NCBI GenBank assembly: GCA_000320545.1 | Contig: ADNK01002694.1 | Span: 1 to 57,061 of the forward strand | DNA: 57,061 nt | DNA from: Bigelowiella natans CCMP2755 | Lineage: Eukaryota; Cercozoa; Chlorarachniophyceae | Reading direction: 5' to 3' | Shown here: one piece after another, positions 12,561 to 29,364 of the stretch | Layout of the letters: every line of letters begins with the position of its first letter | Position numbering within the stretch: position 1 is the stretch's first letter | Notes under the pieces: generated by a model | Databases searched by the model: none | Told to the model about the DNA's origin: nothing | The model's input: only the letters and a program-made list of their open reading frames with translations | Program-made: the position numbers and the translations under genes

Positions 12561-12788
12561 TGTCTCCTGCCGGCAGACTTCTGCCGACCGATTTATTAAA
12601 TTCCGACACTACCGTGAATATCGGCAGAAAAATCGGTCGTTTTCTTGTTACATGTACGAGCCGCTTCGAAGCGACATCGCATATTCCATCAAGAATTTGC
12701 GTTGATAAGCGTGGATTCAGTCCTCCTCCACCCCCTCCTCACCGCATCACTACCACTGCCCCAAAAGCCCACTGCTCCTTTGACCGTG
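12561..12788. promoter_or_regulatory. Short divergent spacer with inverted repeat
   Basis: This spacer lies between the U6-like locus (minus) and the hydrolase start (plus). It holds the perfect inverted repeat CGGCAGA-CT-TCTGCCG (about 12570-12585), and CGGCAGA recurs near 12623. It could be part of the U6 upstream element or of a slightly longer RNA; it is not a known motif to me. Confidence 0.35.
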
Positions 12789-13868
12789 ATGGGGGTGTTC
12801 ATTTTCATCGTCTCAATGGCCATGTCAACTCTTGGGACAGCGCCATACCCTCGATGCCCTGATGGGATTACCTGCTCGCCTCTGTCTCCGAGCGATCTCC
12901 CAGGAATGGTCTTTGATTGCGCAAGTGTGAGCAGCACGACCGGATCCGTGCTTGGGAATGTATACTTGATGCACGGGGACGACGGCATGTACGCTAAAGG
13001 GATGTGGGCCGAGACGATGCTGCAGCTCGCATCGAGCGGCTACTCAAGCCTGGCGTGCGACCAGCGAGGGTATTCTCCGAACGCGTCGCCCGACGACTAT
13101 GCAGCGTACAACTACGACGTGCTGGCTTCGGATATTCTGTCCATCACGAATGCTGCAGGATTCAATGCGTCATTTGGAGGCAAGTTTCACATCGTTGCTC
13201 ACGATCAGGGCGCTCGAATCGTCTGGCACGCCATTGCCAAAGGCCCAGGGCGGGACAAGTTCCTCTCGTTCTCGTCGCTTTCGATTCCACACGCTGATGT
13301 GTTCTCTGACAACGTCTATGGAGCTGCGGCTGATGTCGCGGACCAGACGGCGGAGCAGTACTTGCGTCAGCTCACCCTGCCGAACTCCACCACGGTCAAC
13401 CGCAACACCATATTTTCCGCATTCTGCGGAGAATTTGGGTTCACCACCCCAGAGTCGTGCCAAAAGACATTTTGGTGGTACAACGGAGCTGTCGATGCCG
13501 GGGCCATGGCCATGGCACCGTTGATGCCCTTTGGGAGCAGCATTGCATCGAAGGTTAACATTCCATTCGAAATGGTGAAAAACCTGACGCAGTACCCGCT
13601 GGATGGCGTCCCCCAGACCGTCAAGGTTGGAGAGGTGGCCGAGTTCCCCGTTTTTTTCGCGTGCGGTAGCGCGGATACCTGTGACCTCTGCACCAACAAA
13701 GTTGTCCAGCAGACGGCCGCGCTCATAAAGTCCAACTTCACCTCTGCAATCAACTCCTGTGGGCACAAGCTGATCAACCCTTCCAAGTGCCCAGATGCCT
13801 CCGAGCGGTACAAGGTCATCGACGGAATAATTGCAAACATTGTGAGCGGAACTACGTCGAAGGTGTAG
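12789..13868 (+). CDS. Secreted alpha/beta-hydrolase with Asp nucleophile
   Basis: Intronless, 359 aa from ATG 12789. That start is preferred over upstream in-frame codons because it opens directly on a signal peptide (MGVFIFIVSMAMSTLG). The alpha/beta-hydrolase fold is shown by HGDDG (oxyanion-hole loop, about residues 62-66), DQRGYSPNA (91-99) and the nucleophile elbow VAHDQGAR with Asp about 139. The likely catalytic His is in NSCGHKLINPSKC near the C-terminus. An Asp nucleophile places it with epoxide hydrolases and haloalkane dehalogenases rather than Ser esterases. Several Asn-X-Ser/Thr sites and clustered Cys (ACGSADTCDLC) fit an extracellular or lumenal enzyme. The substrate is unknown. 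The gene starts 228 bp from the U6-like locus and transcribes away from it. Confidence 0.8.
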   Translation: MGVFIFIVSMAMSTLGTAPYPRCPDGITCSPLSPSDLPGMVFDCASVSSTTGSVLGNVYLMHGDDGMYAKGMWAETMLQLASSGYSSLACDQRGYSPNASPDDYAAYNYDVLASDILSITNAAGFNASFGGKFHIVAHDQGARIVWHAIAKGPGRDKFLSFSSLSIPHADVFSDNVYGAAADVADQTAEQYLRQLTLPNSTTVNRNTIFSAFCGEFGFTTPESCQKTFWWYNGAVDAGAMAMAPLMPFGSSIASKVNIPFEMVKNLTQYPLDGVPQTVKVGEVAEFPVFFACGSADTCDLCTNKVVQQTAALIKSNFTSAINSCGHKLINPSKCPDASERYKVIDGIIANIVSGTTSKV

Positions 13869-15069
13869 GTGGTGGAGCAGGAATTTGAGGTAGCACACGA
13901 CACATGATACACTGGACACAGCCCTCATTTGCGGCACTACTAGAGTAGGGCACAGCATGCGATGCCGTGCAGTATTTTCTGTAGCGCGCTCGTATGAATA
14001 AAACATTATGATGAAGTAATGACAAGCTAGCAAGACACATTAGCATGCATCGCGCATGCTGCAGGCATGAAATAGGAAGAAGGAAGTTGTGTACTACATG
14101 TTGCTCAATGCACATACAGCTCTAGTAGCATAGTAGCTAGAGCCAGCAGTACAATTGCTCAATTATCATTGCGTCATTGCAAACGTAACACTTCATTCAT
14201 AATCGTCCAATCAGTGAAAAGGCTGCAACGCAACACCATGACTGTGCAACGTATAGCTAGATAGGGCGAGCACAATGCATTGCTTTGTGCATGTGACATA
14301 GTGACAACCAAATGCGTGTGCATGCGATCATGCGATGTGCTGCGTGCTGCGCATCGGCTCCATCATGTGATTGTCTTGCCTGATCGCCGCTGCTAGCTAG
14401 CTATCTAGCTATGGCGGGCCGGCATTCTATGACTAGATGACTTGGCCGCCATATGTACGATCACATTCCTTCTGATCGGAGAAATGCACACATCGATCAT
14501 GCCGTCTGAATGTCTGCCAGCATTGTAGCAAAAGTCAATCTGTTGTGTGCTCCATGACTACACTGCTAGTACATGCTGTTCGCATTGCATGTAGAGCGAC
14601 AGTGTTTGACGTGCAGCTCACTCGCATCGTCGATACGATCTAGCTTGTCGCGTAGGCTCGCGAACTCTGAACTGTTCTAGTGTTCATCCTCGCTAGCTCG
14701 CATATTGGCGTGTGCTCTCTAACCGTGCACAACAAGCTGTGCTCAAAGTTGGCACGCACTCTCTAGACTCTGCATGCAGCATTCTAGCATGCTAGCATGG
14801 ACCTACTCAGAGACTTTGTTCCATAGTTATTGCAGCTGCAACTTGCACGTCTAGACGCGCTCAAATAGTAAAATTGCTTGCTGCGATGAACTATCCTTCT
14901 CCATGCGCACAATGATCACAACATGAGGCAGCGGGACACTTTGCCTCTACGCTGCATGCCCCTATGCTATACACAACGCACTGATTTCACTGATCTGTTC
15001 TAGTGCTAGCTAATAGCGGCGAATTGTGCTACATTTGATTTATTACAGGATATCATCATGATTGCTGGT
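13869..15069. other. Intergenic spacer, CTAG/TGCATG-rich
   Basis: There is no supported gene. GCTAGCTAGCTATCTAGCTA near 14392-14411 and many CTAG, GCATGC and TGCA words give the same palindrome-rich texture as other spacers. Microsatellites are absent. Confidence 0.55.
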
Positions 15070-20348
<5,279 letters not shown>

Positions 20349-20821
20349 CTTCTCCTTTCTTGTCTGCAGGCCAATGTGCCGATGAGATTTGGGAAAATAG
20401 CATGGTTTACGTAGATGCGACAATTATAGATCCTTGTCGCGAAGTATGTGAACCTGCCCTCAACCGAAACAAAGGCACCAGGGGAGTTTGAAGTGCCGAC
20501 TACATATATGTGCTGTCGTAAGCATAGAAACAAAATGGCTTTGGAGATTATTTGCTTTGTAAAGCCAGTAGACTAAAAAAATACGAGGATACATCTGAGG
20601 GGAAAACTATGAAAGTATGCAAGATCTTGAGATGAGAGTCTCATCAAGCTATAAAATCTGGAACCACCTATTCCTTAATGAAACCAAAGTAATATCTTGA
20701 TGTCGCATCGATATAATGGGGTATAGAAAATTAGAGGATGTTTGAAATAATGTCTAACAAAATCTGAAGATCTCCGTAATAATTCGCCGATCGAACGTGC
20801 TCCCCCCTTTTCACAGAGAAC
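20349..20821. promoter_or_regulatory. Divergent promoter region, fusion enzyme / DCAF13
   Basis: 473 bp between two head-to-head start codons (ATG 20348 minus, ATG 20822 plus). It is AT-rich with no long ORF. It must hold both promoters unless a 5' non-coding exon lies elsewhere. No specific motif was recognised. Confidence 0.55.
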
Positions 20822-22382
20822 ATGGTGAAAATCCGCACCATTTCCAGATCTGAAGAGGATTTTACGAGGGCAAGAAAGAGGTGGGATACGTAGAGGATGC
20901 GTTAGTTATCTACCAGTTTCAATGACGATAAACAAACAAGCGTGATTAAAACCTACACGTCCATGAAGGACAATCATTGCCAATCGGAGAAAATCCAGCT
21001 GTTTCTTTTTCTTCCGCCTACCTCCCTGGCAACTTTTCTAAGCTCTTTTCTTTATATGTTTTCCACATTGCCCAGAGATGTAGACAAAGTTTTCCGGAAC
21101 CCTAACCCAGAACTTCATCCCTTCGAGAAGCAGCGAGAGTACAAAAGGGCGCTCAATGCGGTGAGAATAATAAGGATGTGTCAACAAATGGGGAGGGAGA
21201 GATAGTGTGAAACGGGAGTTTGTTCCCTTTTGGCTATGAACCCCTCTCCACCTTTAAGTCACTGACAAGTTTTATCTCCCCGTCGGTGACGACTCGCAGG
21301 TGAAATTAGACAAGGTGTTTGCGAAGCCATTCTTGTTCGCCCTCGACGGTCACATGGACAGCGTCTGGAGCATGGAAACATTGCGCACTAGTCTTCGAAT
21401 GCTCATTTCAGGAGCCTGTGATGGAGAGGTGGGTGATGGCGGGCGGTGTGAAAAGAAGAAGTTGGTTTCCGAAGATGGTGTTGGTACAATCGGTTAGGTT
21501 TTTACTGACTTCCGCCCCTCCCCCAAATTTCATATTTAGCTCCGAGTCTGGAACCTGGCCGAGAGGGAGTGCCTTTGGTCTGCCAAAGCGCACAATGGGT
21601 GAGGAGTAGATGATCGTATTGTTATATCTGTCTGGGATAGTGATGAAAGATGAGCATTCCTCGGGTGCAGAGAGAGCATTGAACTAATTCTCTTCTTGCT
21701 GTTGTTGAAGGTTTGTACGAGGTATAGCAGCTGATGCGAACGGGGAGCGCATGGTGACGTGTGGAGATGACTCCACAGTCAAATTATGGCAGGTAGTGCC
21801 GTGAGCGGATTCGATAGACAACCAAAGATATGTGCTTTAAGCAAGGGCCAAAACCATCATACGTGCTCTTGGCCAAATCCATTTCAGACTTACATAGGAA
21901 GCCTATCATACTAGCACACATACATCATACGTCGCAGCGAATTACTTAAAGTACAACAACGCCACTGCTGCTGCTCCTGCTTGTTCTCCTCGCAACAACA
22001 GATCTCTCCATCCTCGAAGAGGGAAGTTGGAACAAGTCACGTAAAACCATTAGCAACCTTCTTATCGAAGAATGCCTTCGTTGCCGTGTCGCACCACTTC
22101 AAGAGCGTAATATCATAAATTGTAACGCTAATTCTTAGCTCCTCCTTTAAGTTTTGGTGGGGGGCCTTGTGGTCAAGAACGACCTTCGCTGATGATCTGT
22201 TTTGTTGTTTTTTCAACGCGATGGTATTGCTGTTTCTCTCCTCTTGCTTCTTCTTCTTCTTCTTCTTCTTCTTCTGCTCATGTGTTATTCCTCCTCGAAG
22301 ACGATGTTCGCGACAGCGGGGACAAAAGTGGATATATGGGATGAAAAGAGGTGATGAAGATGGGCGAGTCGATCGAGCTTGC

Positions 22383-22459
<77 letters not shown>

Positions 22460-23449
22460 TCTCCAGGTCAGAGCCTCTGCACACATATGACTGGGGAGCG
22501 GACACCATAAACACCGTCAAGTTCAACCCAGTGGAACACGACGTATTAGCAAGTAAGTCAAGTTGCGTTTGACGGCCACAGATAGTGTTACAACGACCGA
22601 ACGAAGGGAGCAGCGCAATTATGCCTTAACGACAATTTCGAGGATTTGTTTCACTCACTCTCTCTCTCTCTATCTATCTATCTATCTCTATCTCTCTCTT
22701 TATTGACGGAGATCATCTTATTTTTGGAGGAGAGGGGTATGAGGATGGATCTGCTTGTCAAATAGGATGCCATCACGTGACTTTTGGGCCCCCCCCCCCC
22801 CCCCCCCCCCCCTTGCAATGGTTGCAATGTGTATGCAAAAAAGGTTCTGCCAACGACAGAAACATAGTTCTGTACGATGTCAGAGCGCGTGCTCCCCTCC
22901 GCAAAGTAATTAGTAGTTGCATTAAACACAGAAATATGTGTATATTAGCGTTGATCGACTCAAGGAAAACGCAGCCTCTCATGGTGTTCCTTCCTTCCCA
23001 TCACGATTGATTGATTGATTGATGGCCTCCTCCTCTAATATAGATGGTGCTGCACATGGCCACGAATGCCATCGCTTGGAATCCGATGGAGGCTTATAAC
23101 TTCACGACCGCAAACGAAGATTCAAATTGCTACACATTCGGTCTTGCTCCCACCCTCCCCCCCTCCCCTGTGCTTTCCCCAATACTAGCCGCAGCTCTAC
23201 GTTCGGATAAAGCAAATGATACTTCGCATTTTCTTCATTCCCGATGTCTCTCCTCCTCCTACTGCTAATGCTGTACTAGTGCCGGAGCTTCTTTCCATAG
23301 ATGTTATAATGCGGTGTATAACTTGCACTTCCTTGATTCTCCCCCCCCCCCCCCCCCCCCCCTCCCTATTCCTACTCCATGCAGAATTGAGGAAATTAAA
23401 CCGGGCCTTGAACATACACAAGGATTATGTAAAGGTGATGGCCAGGGAG

Positions 23450-23489
<40 letters not shown>

Positions 23490-23642
23490 GGGGGGGGGGG
23501 GGGGGGGGGAAGAAATCTTCATGCCTTGTATCGTGTGGTAGATGTTGAAGTGAAATATGCAAATCCATGTTTCTTTCCTTCTTTGCTTGCTTAGGCTGTA
23601 ATGGCGTTAGATTATGCGCCCACCGGCAAAGAATTCGTCACT

Positions 23643-23683
<41 letters not shown>

Positions 23684-23827
23684 GCTATTGATGATGAAGA
23701 ATATAATGGCTGCTTGTTGTGATCCTCCTCCTGCTGCTGCTGCTGCTGATGTCTTTTTTTAAGATTACGCAATTAGCAATTAAACGAAGAGAGGGAGGAC
23801 AATTTCTAATTTAGCATACATTATATG

Positions 23828-23861
<34 letters not shown>

Positions 23862-24187
23862 GTGTGCGTAACCAGATCCTACGACAAAACAATCCGGATA
23901 TTTCCAAGAAGCACTGGCCATAGTCGCGAGGTAGAGCAGCACATCATAATTCGTGATACAGCGGGGAAGGGGAGGGGGCGGGGGGGGGGGGATGTTAAAA
24001 ATTCGGATTGTGATAGTATATCTCCAAAATGTGCTCGGAAGATGACTGGAAACAACCTGTCGTGTCATGTCGCGTACCAATCCACGGAACAGTAGCGAAT
24101 TAGAAGTCAAATAATCATCTTCATCATCATCATCATCATCACCTCCAACAATAATGGGGGGCTGTTACGCACGAGGGGATATAATAT

Positions 24188-24250
<63 letters not shown>

Positions 24251-24941
24251 ATTTAAATATTTTTTATTTGTTTATTCTCGCTGCAAACCGATGGCAACGA
24301 CGGCTGAGTGTGCTGTCTTTCAATGGTGCCATGGCCAACAAATAGGTGTACCACACGAAACGCATGCAACGGATATTCAGCGTAAAGTTCAGTGCTGACA
24401 ACAAATACGTCCTCTCTGGGAGTGACGACACGGTATTCCTGTGTATTTCCCCGCTGTGTATTATTACTATCATTATTACTATCATTATTGTCCTCAGCAT
24501 TATTATTGTTCTCATCATTTATTTCTCCAGAATATTCGTTTGTGGAAGGCGAGAGCCTCCGAGCAGCTGAAAGTCATGCTTCCTCAGGTTAGTTGCTGCG
24601 CACAGAAAGCAGCAGGGATATACCTATATTCCAACAATTCAAGAAAATCCCTCCATTATTCCGTCATCTTCTTCTTCTTCTTCTTCTTCTTCTTCTTCTC
24701 TGGTTCTCCTCCCCCTCCTCCTCCTCCTCCTCCTCTTGACGCTGCCTCTCTTCCAACTTTTTCTATTCACAGGAGCGTCAAAAGCTTCAGTACCTCAACA
24801 GCTTGAAGAAGAGGTAGTAGGAGAAATAGCAGTCCAAATTAAAACGACGTGTGAGTGAGTGAGTGAGTGAGCTCGGTCTGAAATCCTCACCGCAGCTGCT
24901 CAAGAAGCGATACCATTGCTATCCCCCACCATATACATATA

Positions 24942-24992
<51 letters not shown>

Positions 24993-25444
24993 AAAACACA
25001 CATGCGACATCTCCCTTACCTTCTTTCCTCCCCCCCCCACTTAGGTATCAACATCAGCCAGAGGTGCGGAGGATACAGAGGCATCGACACGTTCCAAAGC
25101 AGATTCTCAAGGCACGCCAGTTGAAGCACACCATCCAAAAGGTACTACGCGGTGTGATACTCGACTGTAGATGTGAAGTGAATTCAAAATGTACCAAATT
25201 TTGGCTTTGAGAGTTGCGTGAGTGTGCGTGTGCGTGTGCGTAACGGAGAATGATATCACAAAGCAAAAACCATCCCCCTCCCTCGCCATCATAGCATTGC
25301 AATAGTCTTATGGCATTATTCGTACAGTCGCGAACGAGGAAGGAGCTGAATAGAATAAAGCACTCGAAGCCAGGATCAATAAAGAAAAAGTCCGCGAGGG
25401 AGGCAAGAGTAGTTACAAAAGGCCACTCTCGTACAAACTATTAG
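20822..25444 (+). CDS. DCAF13: DCAF13/Sof1-like WD40 protein, small-subunit processome
   Basis: Eighteen exons in phase: 20822-20880, 21076-21160, 21300-21428, 21540-21598, 21711-21792, 22002-22106, 22301-22350, 22467-22552, 22844-22905, 23044-23140, 23385-23434, 23595-23644, 23876-23930, 24346-24432, 24531-24587, 24773-24813, 25045-25141, 25328-25444; 455 aa, close to the usual 445 or so. Family hallmarks in order: FRNPNPELHPFEKQREY near the N-terminus; LDGHMDSVW and ISGACDGE; SANDRNIVLYDVRA; TNAIAWNPMEAYNFTTANED; YAPTGKEFVTG; VYHTKRMQRIFSVKFS; and the basic tail RHRHVPKQI...KELNRIKHSKPGS. Sof1/DCAF13 is a nucleolar U3 snoRNP-associated protein needed for 18S rRNA processing; in animals it is also a CUL4-DDB1 substrate receptor. 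The gene diverges from the formaldehyde enzyme gene and converges on the 26139-27836 gene. Confidence 0.95.
22246..22460. repeat. CTT, (CA)n and (TA)n in DCAF13 introns
   Basis: CTT run (about 22248-22277) before exon 22301-22350, then (CA)n (about 22383-22412) and (TA)n (about 22416-22457) filling the next intron, up to the acceptor at 22466. Confidence 0.9.
22788..22812. repeat. Poly-C tract
   Basis: Run of more than 20 C in the DCAF13 intron ending at 22843. The G-strand could form a G-quadruplex. Confidence 0.85.
23340..23682. repeat. Poly-C, (TA)n, poly-G and (GA)n in DCAF13 introns
   Basis: Poly-C at about 23341-23362 just before exon 23385-23434; (TA)n at about 23459-23486 and poly-G at about 23489-23510 in the next intron; (GA)n at about 23646-23681 after exon 23595-23644. 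Confidence 0.9.
23830..24251. repeat. (AT)n, CAT and (TA)n(TG)n in DCAF13 introns
   Basis: (AT)n at about 23831-23858 before exon 23876-23930, a CAT run near 24120-24141, and (TA)n(TG)n at about 24191-24250 in the intron before exon 24346-24432. Confidence 0.9.
24665..24988. repeat. CTT, CTC and (CA)n in DCAF13 introns
   Basis: CTT run (about 24668-24697) and CTC run (about 24708-24733) before exon 24773-24813, then (CA)n (about 24950-24987) before exon 25045-25141. Confidence 0.9.
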
Positions 25445-26138
25445 ATTCATGTCGCATGCAGCCGTATGGCCAGCTACAGCTGCCAGCACACGTGTTGTTA
25501 CGCTGCTACAGCAGTTGACGAAAGCTACTACTGTTAATTTGTCATCATTGGACTGTCATCATGCATGCAAGCCAACCATATGGCTATTGCTGGCAACGAA
25601 TAATGAACAATGGGCCTCGTATGCACATGGAACTGGCCAAGTGCAAGCAATTGTGCGTGGGGTGTAGCAGCATGCGCACGTGTATGGCGCCGGCACCACG
25701 TCCAGACGTGCAGCTTTCGACCTGTATACCTGTGCGCGAGCTTCGTGTTTTCACAAACAATCACACTGATCGGCAGTCTATGGCGATCAGCGATGTACGA
25801 AAGATCAATGCGGACCCACCGACCCATTAATTCACATTAGCAATTTTAAAGCTAGAAAGTAATCGTTGTGTGCATCATGCGCTGCTAGGTTGCCTGCAGC
25901 AGTAGTCTGCTGGTAGCATCGCAATGATGGCAAGACCGTACCACTACTGTGCCTGCACACACCGGCATGCTAGCACGCGCTCTAGCGCGTGTCTGCTAGG
26001 CATTCAAGGGCTAGACGCATGATCCGTGTATTCTGATCGTTGTCATCACTTTCTGTGTCATCACAACGTAGTTACACTACAATAACACAGTGTTGCAGTC
26101 CATGCTACACGTAACATATATTTTCAGATTTTCAGCTG
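25445..26138. other. Convergent intergenic spacer
   Basis: Spacer between DCAF13 (plus) and the 565-aa membrane protein (minus). It is palindrome-rich (GCATGC, CTAGCGCG) and free of microsatellites. No gene or RNA is recognised. Confidence 0.5.
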
Positions 26139-27836
26139 CTATTTCGTCACTTTGATTTCTTTCAATTCCACAGAACCTTTTTCCTCTCCCAAAGAGTTGC
26201 TGCTTTGAGCTGCCTGCTGTGCAGCTAGACCTTTTTGAAGACCTTTTTGCAGATCATGGAACTGGGTTGTTGCCTTCTTTACAAACGAACCTGCAAGACC
26301 ACTTAGCCTCTCTTCTGTCTTGAGTGCATTTTTGTATTCCTTTTCAGTCCTTAATTCATTATCCAAAGCTTCGAGCTCTTGTATTAATTGGTTGCGCTTG
26401 TCCAACTTCTTTCGGAGTTCTTTCTTCCTTGCTGCCTTTTCCCTCTTTTCTTTATTATTCTCCTCCTCTTTCCCAAGATACGCCTTGCGGAAGAGAATGC
26501 TGTCCAGGAAAAACTCGGCCACTTTCACACCTGACTTCGAATCAAATTCCTTTGCCTTTGAATAGATGTATGTCCTGATGCAGCACGAGTCAATTGCAAG
26601 CATGAATGATGAGTACAGCGCTAAGAGCAGACGTGGGATGAAGAGCGTGAAATAAATTGGAATGAGAGCCAGCGTAAGTTGGAAAAGCTTGTTCCCCGAG
26701 CAAGGATCTGCATTCTTCTTGACGAAGCTGAAAGCTTGGAACGTGAGACTAAAGTCAATAATGTTTGAAACAATAAGAAAGACACTCCTCGTGTTCTTGA
26801 TCGGACAGACCCCGTATTTATCGTAATCTTGAAGCATCTCCATCAGAACTGCCCCTCTTTCTTGCAGCTTTGAAAGGCCTCCGATTCCACTGGCGCTATT
26901 ATCGGGCTGGAGTGATTTCTTTTCATCTTCATTTTCCTCATCGTCTTCGGGTTCTTTTTTTTGTAGGAAAACAATGCGGCCAAAGTTATGCAGTGTCATG
27001 AGAAGGGTAACACCATCAACGCTCATCTTCACATAGTAAAGGTGATTGATATTGCTGAGACCACCCGAAGTTTCAATGTTGCAATCTCCCGTGTCGTACG
27101 CCGCCATGACTATAGCGTAGGCAAGGAAAATGGGCAAATAGAGAAACAGGACGAAACAATCATAGGCTTTGATGAAAGCTAGATTGATCGGCACAAGAAG
27201 CGCAGGAATGAGTTCCTCTTTCTTGAATTGCTCCTCCTGGCCCTGCAAGCTAAGGTTGTAGATCTCGCCTATGCCAGTTTCAACCTCAGACACCAAAGCA
27301 TTTTGGATTCTTTTCTTCAGCATGCCTGTGCGTTCTTGCACAATTTGACGGAAAGCCTGCAACTGGACATATCTGTGCGACGCCTTATTTAGTAGGTTGA
27401 GCCCTCTATCTGCTATCGCTGCAGCGCCGTTATCAGATGCTTTCCCGATAAAGTTTTTTGCATCGCCCAGGAAATGTTTCGCTCGGTCCGTGTTTTTTTG
27501 TACAACGGCTTTAATGCGATCAGTAATCTCTTTTGCCTCTGGGCTGTTTAGTTTCTCGGCAACGATATTTTTGGCATGCTGCGCTTGTTGCTTCACTTTT
27601 TCGAAGGCAGCAGTTGCTCTCGGATCGTCGACTAGCTCCCCTGCATGCGCCCAGGCTTCTTTCGCTGTCTGGATAGCCTTTTTTGTATTTGAGTTTTTGG
27701 CAAGCGCTGACATCCCTTCTTGAGCAGCCTGGACTACTTGTTGTGTGTTCGGATTTTTGGCCAGGGCAGCCACCCCTTCTTGAGCAACCTGCCCCACCTT
27801 TTTGAAAACTTTTGACTCTCCGCCTTGCGCACTCAT
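26139..27836 (-). CDS. Intronless 565-aa membrane protein with N-terminal repeats
   Basis: Uninterrupted ORF from ATG 27836 to TAG at 26139. The N-terminal 200 residues are soluble and helical, opening with two copies of a motif of about 22 residues (VAQEGVAALAKNPNT / AAQEGMSALAKNSNT, then KKAIQTAKEAWA), similar to LEA/apolipoprotein-type amphipathic helices. Four hydrophobic regions follow: LVPINLAFIKAYDCFVLFLY with PIFLAYAIVMAAY, VTLLMTLHNFGRIVF, SVFLIVSNIIDFSLTFQAF, and LALIPIYFTLFIPRLLLALY. The C-terminus is a charged coiled coil (EKREKAARKKELRKKLDKRN). No family is recognised. Lack of introns among intron-rich neighbours may mean retroposition or a distinct gene class. Confidence 0.8.
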   Translation of the reverse strand: MSAQGGESKVFKKVGQVAQEGVAALAKNPNTQQVVQAAQEGMSALAKNSNTKKAIQTAKEAWAHAGELVDDPRATAAFEKVKQQAQHAKNIVAEKLNSPEAKEITDRIKAVVQKNTDRAKHFLGDAKNFIGKASDNGAAAIADRGLNLLNKASHRYVQLQAFRQIVQERTGMLKKRIQNALVSEVETGIGEIYNLSLQGQEEQFKKEELIPALLVPINLAFIKAYDCFVLFLYLPIFLAYAIVMAAYDTGDCNIETSGGLSNINHLYYVKMSVDGVTLLMTLHNFGRIVFLQKKEPEDDEENEDEKKSLQPDNSASGIGGLSKLQERGAVLMEMLQDYDKYGVCPIKNTRSVFLIVSNIIDFSLTFQAFSFVKKNADPCSGNKLFQLTLALIPIYFTLFIPRLLLALYSSFMLAIDSCCIRTYIYSKAKEFDSKSGVKVAEFFLDSILFRKAYLGKEEENNKEKREKAARKKELRKKLDKRNQLIQELEALDNELRTEKEYKNALKTEERLSGLAGSFVKKATTQFHDLQKGLQKGLAAQQAAQSSNSLGEEKGSVELKEIKVTK

Positions 27837-29364
27837 TGTTCAAAATTCCTATGCGCTGCGATGATGCCAACGGCTGGTTCGTGTTCTCAGGAACTAGCGA
27901 AGGGGATGAGGGGAATGATTCGTGCAGGCTGAATAAATGAATTTGGCTTTGGCTCGCAGTCAGCTCCATTTTCAGTTGGAACTGGGAATTCTGTTGTCGT
28001 AGCCTTCAAATCCCCATAGTTTTTGGGTTCGGAATCAAAATTTGGCCCAAAGTGCCATCCCTCCTCGCCTTCTACTTGCCGAACACCAGGTTTCCTACGT
28101 TACAATGCTGTTATTAGGGCGATGGATTGCTCCCAGAACTGCTGTTTGGGTTCGAAAATGTGTGTGCGACAAGCAAAAGAAGCCATATTCATGATGAAAA
28201 CGACATGCTTTTCCACCCTACTTTTTCTGTGCTTGAATTGGCGACCTAGTTGAGTGGGGAGGACACGAATGGACAGTTAGCACGTTCCATGATCCTCTTA
28301 ACCGCTCCAATGGAAGCAGTCCTTTCTTTCTTTCTTTTTCTTTTTTCTCTTGATGATGCGGAACTTTCGTTCCACCCCCCATTCTAGCATTTGAGCACTT
28401 CTGAGTAGCTAGTTGGATCCCCTCAACTGCATCACAAGCACCACATTGGGCGAAACACTACTTCGGACTTGTCTTCATTCATTGATGATGCAAGTTTCCT
28501 TCCGCGTCAGTCGCACAGTTCTTCTTGTTCTTGTTCTTCTTCTTCTTTTCATCAAAATTGCTTCTTCTTGCTGAGGCTGGCGGCGAAGCACACGCTTCGT
28601 CGTCGTTGCCGTCGTCTCATCATTGCTTTCATCTGCTTCATCGCCATCTTTTGCGATGCCGCTATGCTGCTCAAATTGTTGACTTGCAGTCGCACGTGTG
28701 CATCAGTTGTGTCACACACTAGCCAAATATTATAAATGACAATGACAAGCTAGCAAGCAGCATCGCATGGCATGCACATCACTGCAGTATGTGCATGCAC
28801 ACACATGGCTACCGCATTCACACTGTCGTCATGCAGCATGGATGGTCTGCCTCGACGGCTGTTGATGCATCAACACTCGTCGCGTCGCACACGAACAAAA
28901 GTGATCATGGCTAGGGTCGGCCAGTGCTGTTGGTGTGTTCCTACTGTGGCAGTACACATGCAAATCATCGTCGCATGCACGTCGTAACTACATCTAGCAC
29001 GGGCAAACTGGCACATGAGAACACATGATGTGAGACGTCTCACATGCGACTAAAGCTGATGTACATTCGAACAAACATTATCCCTTAATGATATCTCACA
29101 TTGGAATCACTCGGCAATGGTTATAAACGTAACGGCATTTGAACAAGATTGGAGGTCGTGCGACGACGAGTAGGGCGGAATAGAGATGGCAAAACAATAT
29201 CCACTGCAACACGTTCGCAAACATGTGCCAAAAAAAACGAAACAGCGAAACATAGACACTCGCACTTTGCACATTGACACTCTATACACATCCACTCAAG
29301 ACTGAGTGAAGAAGATGGTGACAGTCGTTGCTAGGTTGCCATGACAAAAATGATTCCTGCTTCT
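27837..29364. other. Intergenic region, no gene resolved
   Basis: Upstream of the 27836 start and downstream of the 29365 stop. It contains CTT-rich stretches (28320-28350, 28520-28570) and a palindrome-rich part (28740-29060). Several ORFs of 60-90 codons exist on the plus strand, but none has a domain, signal or plausible splice partner. Confidence 0.4.
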
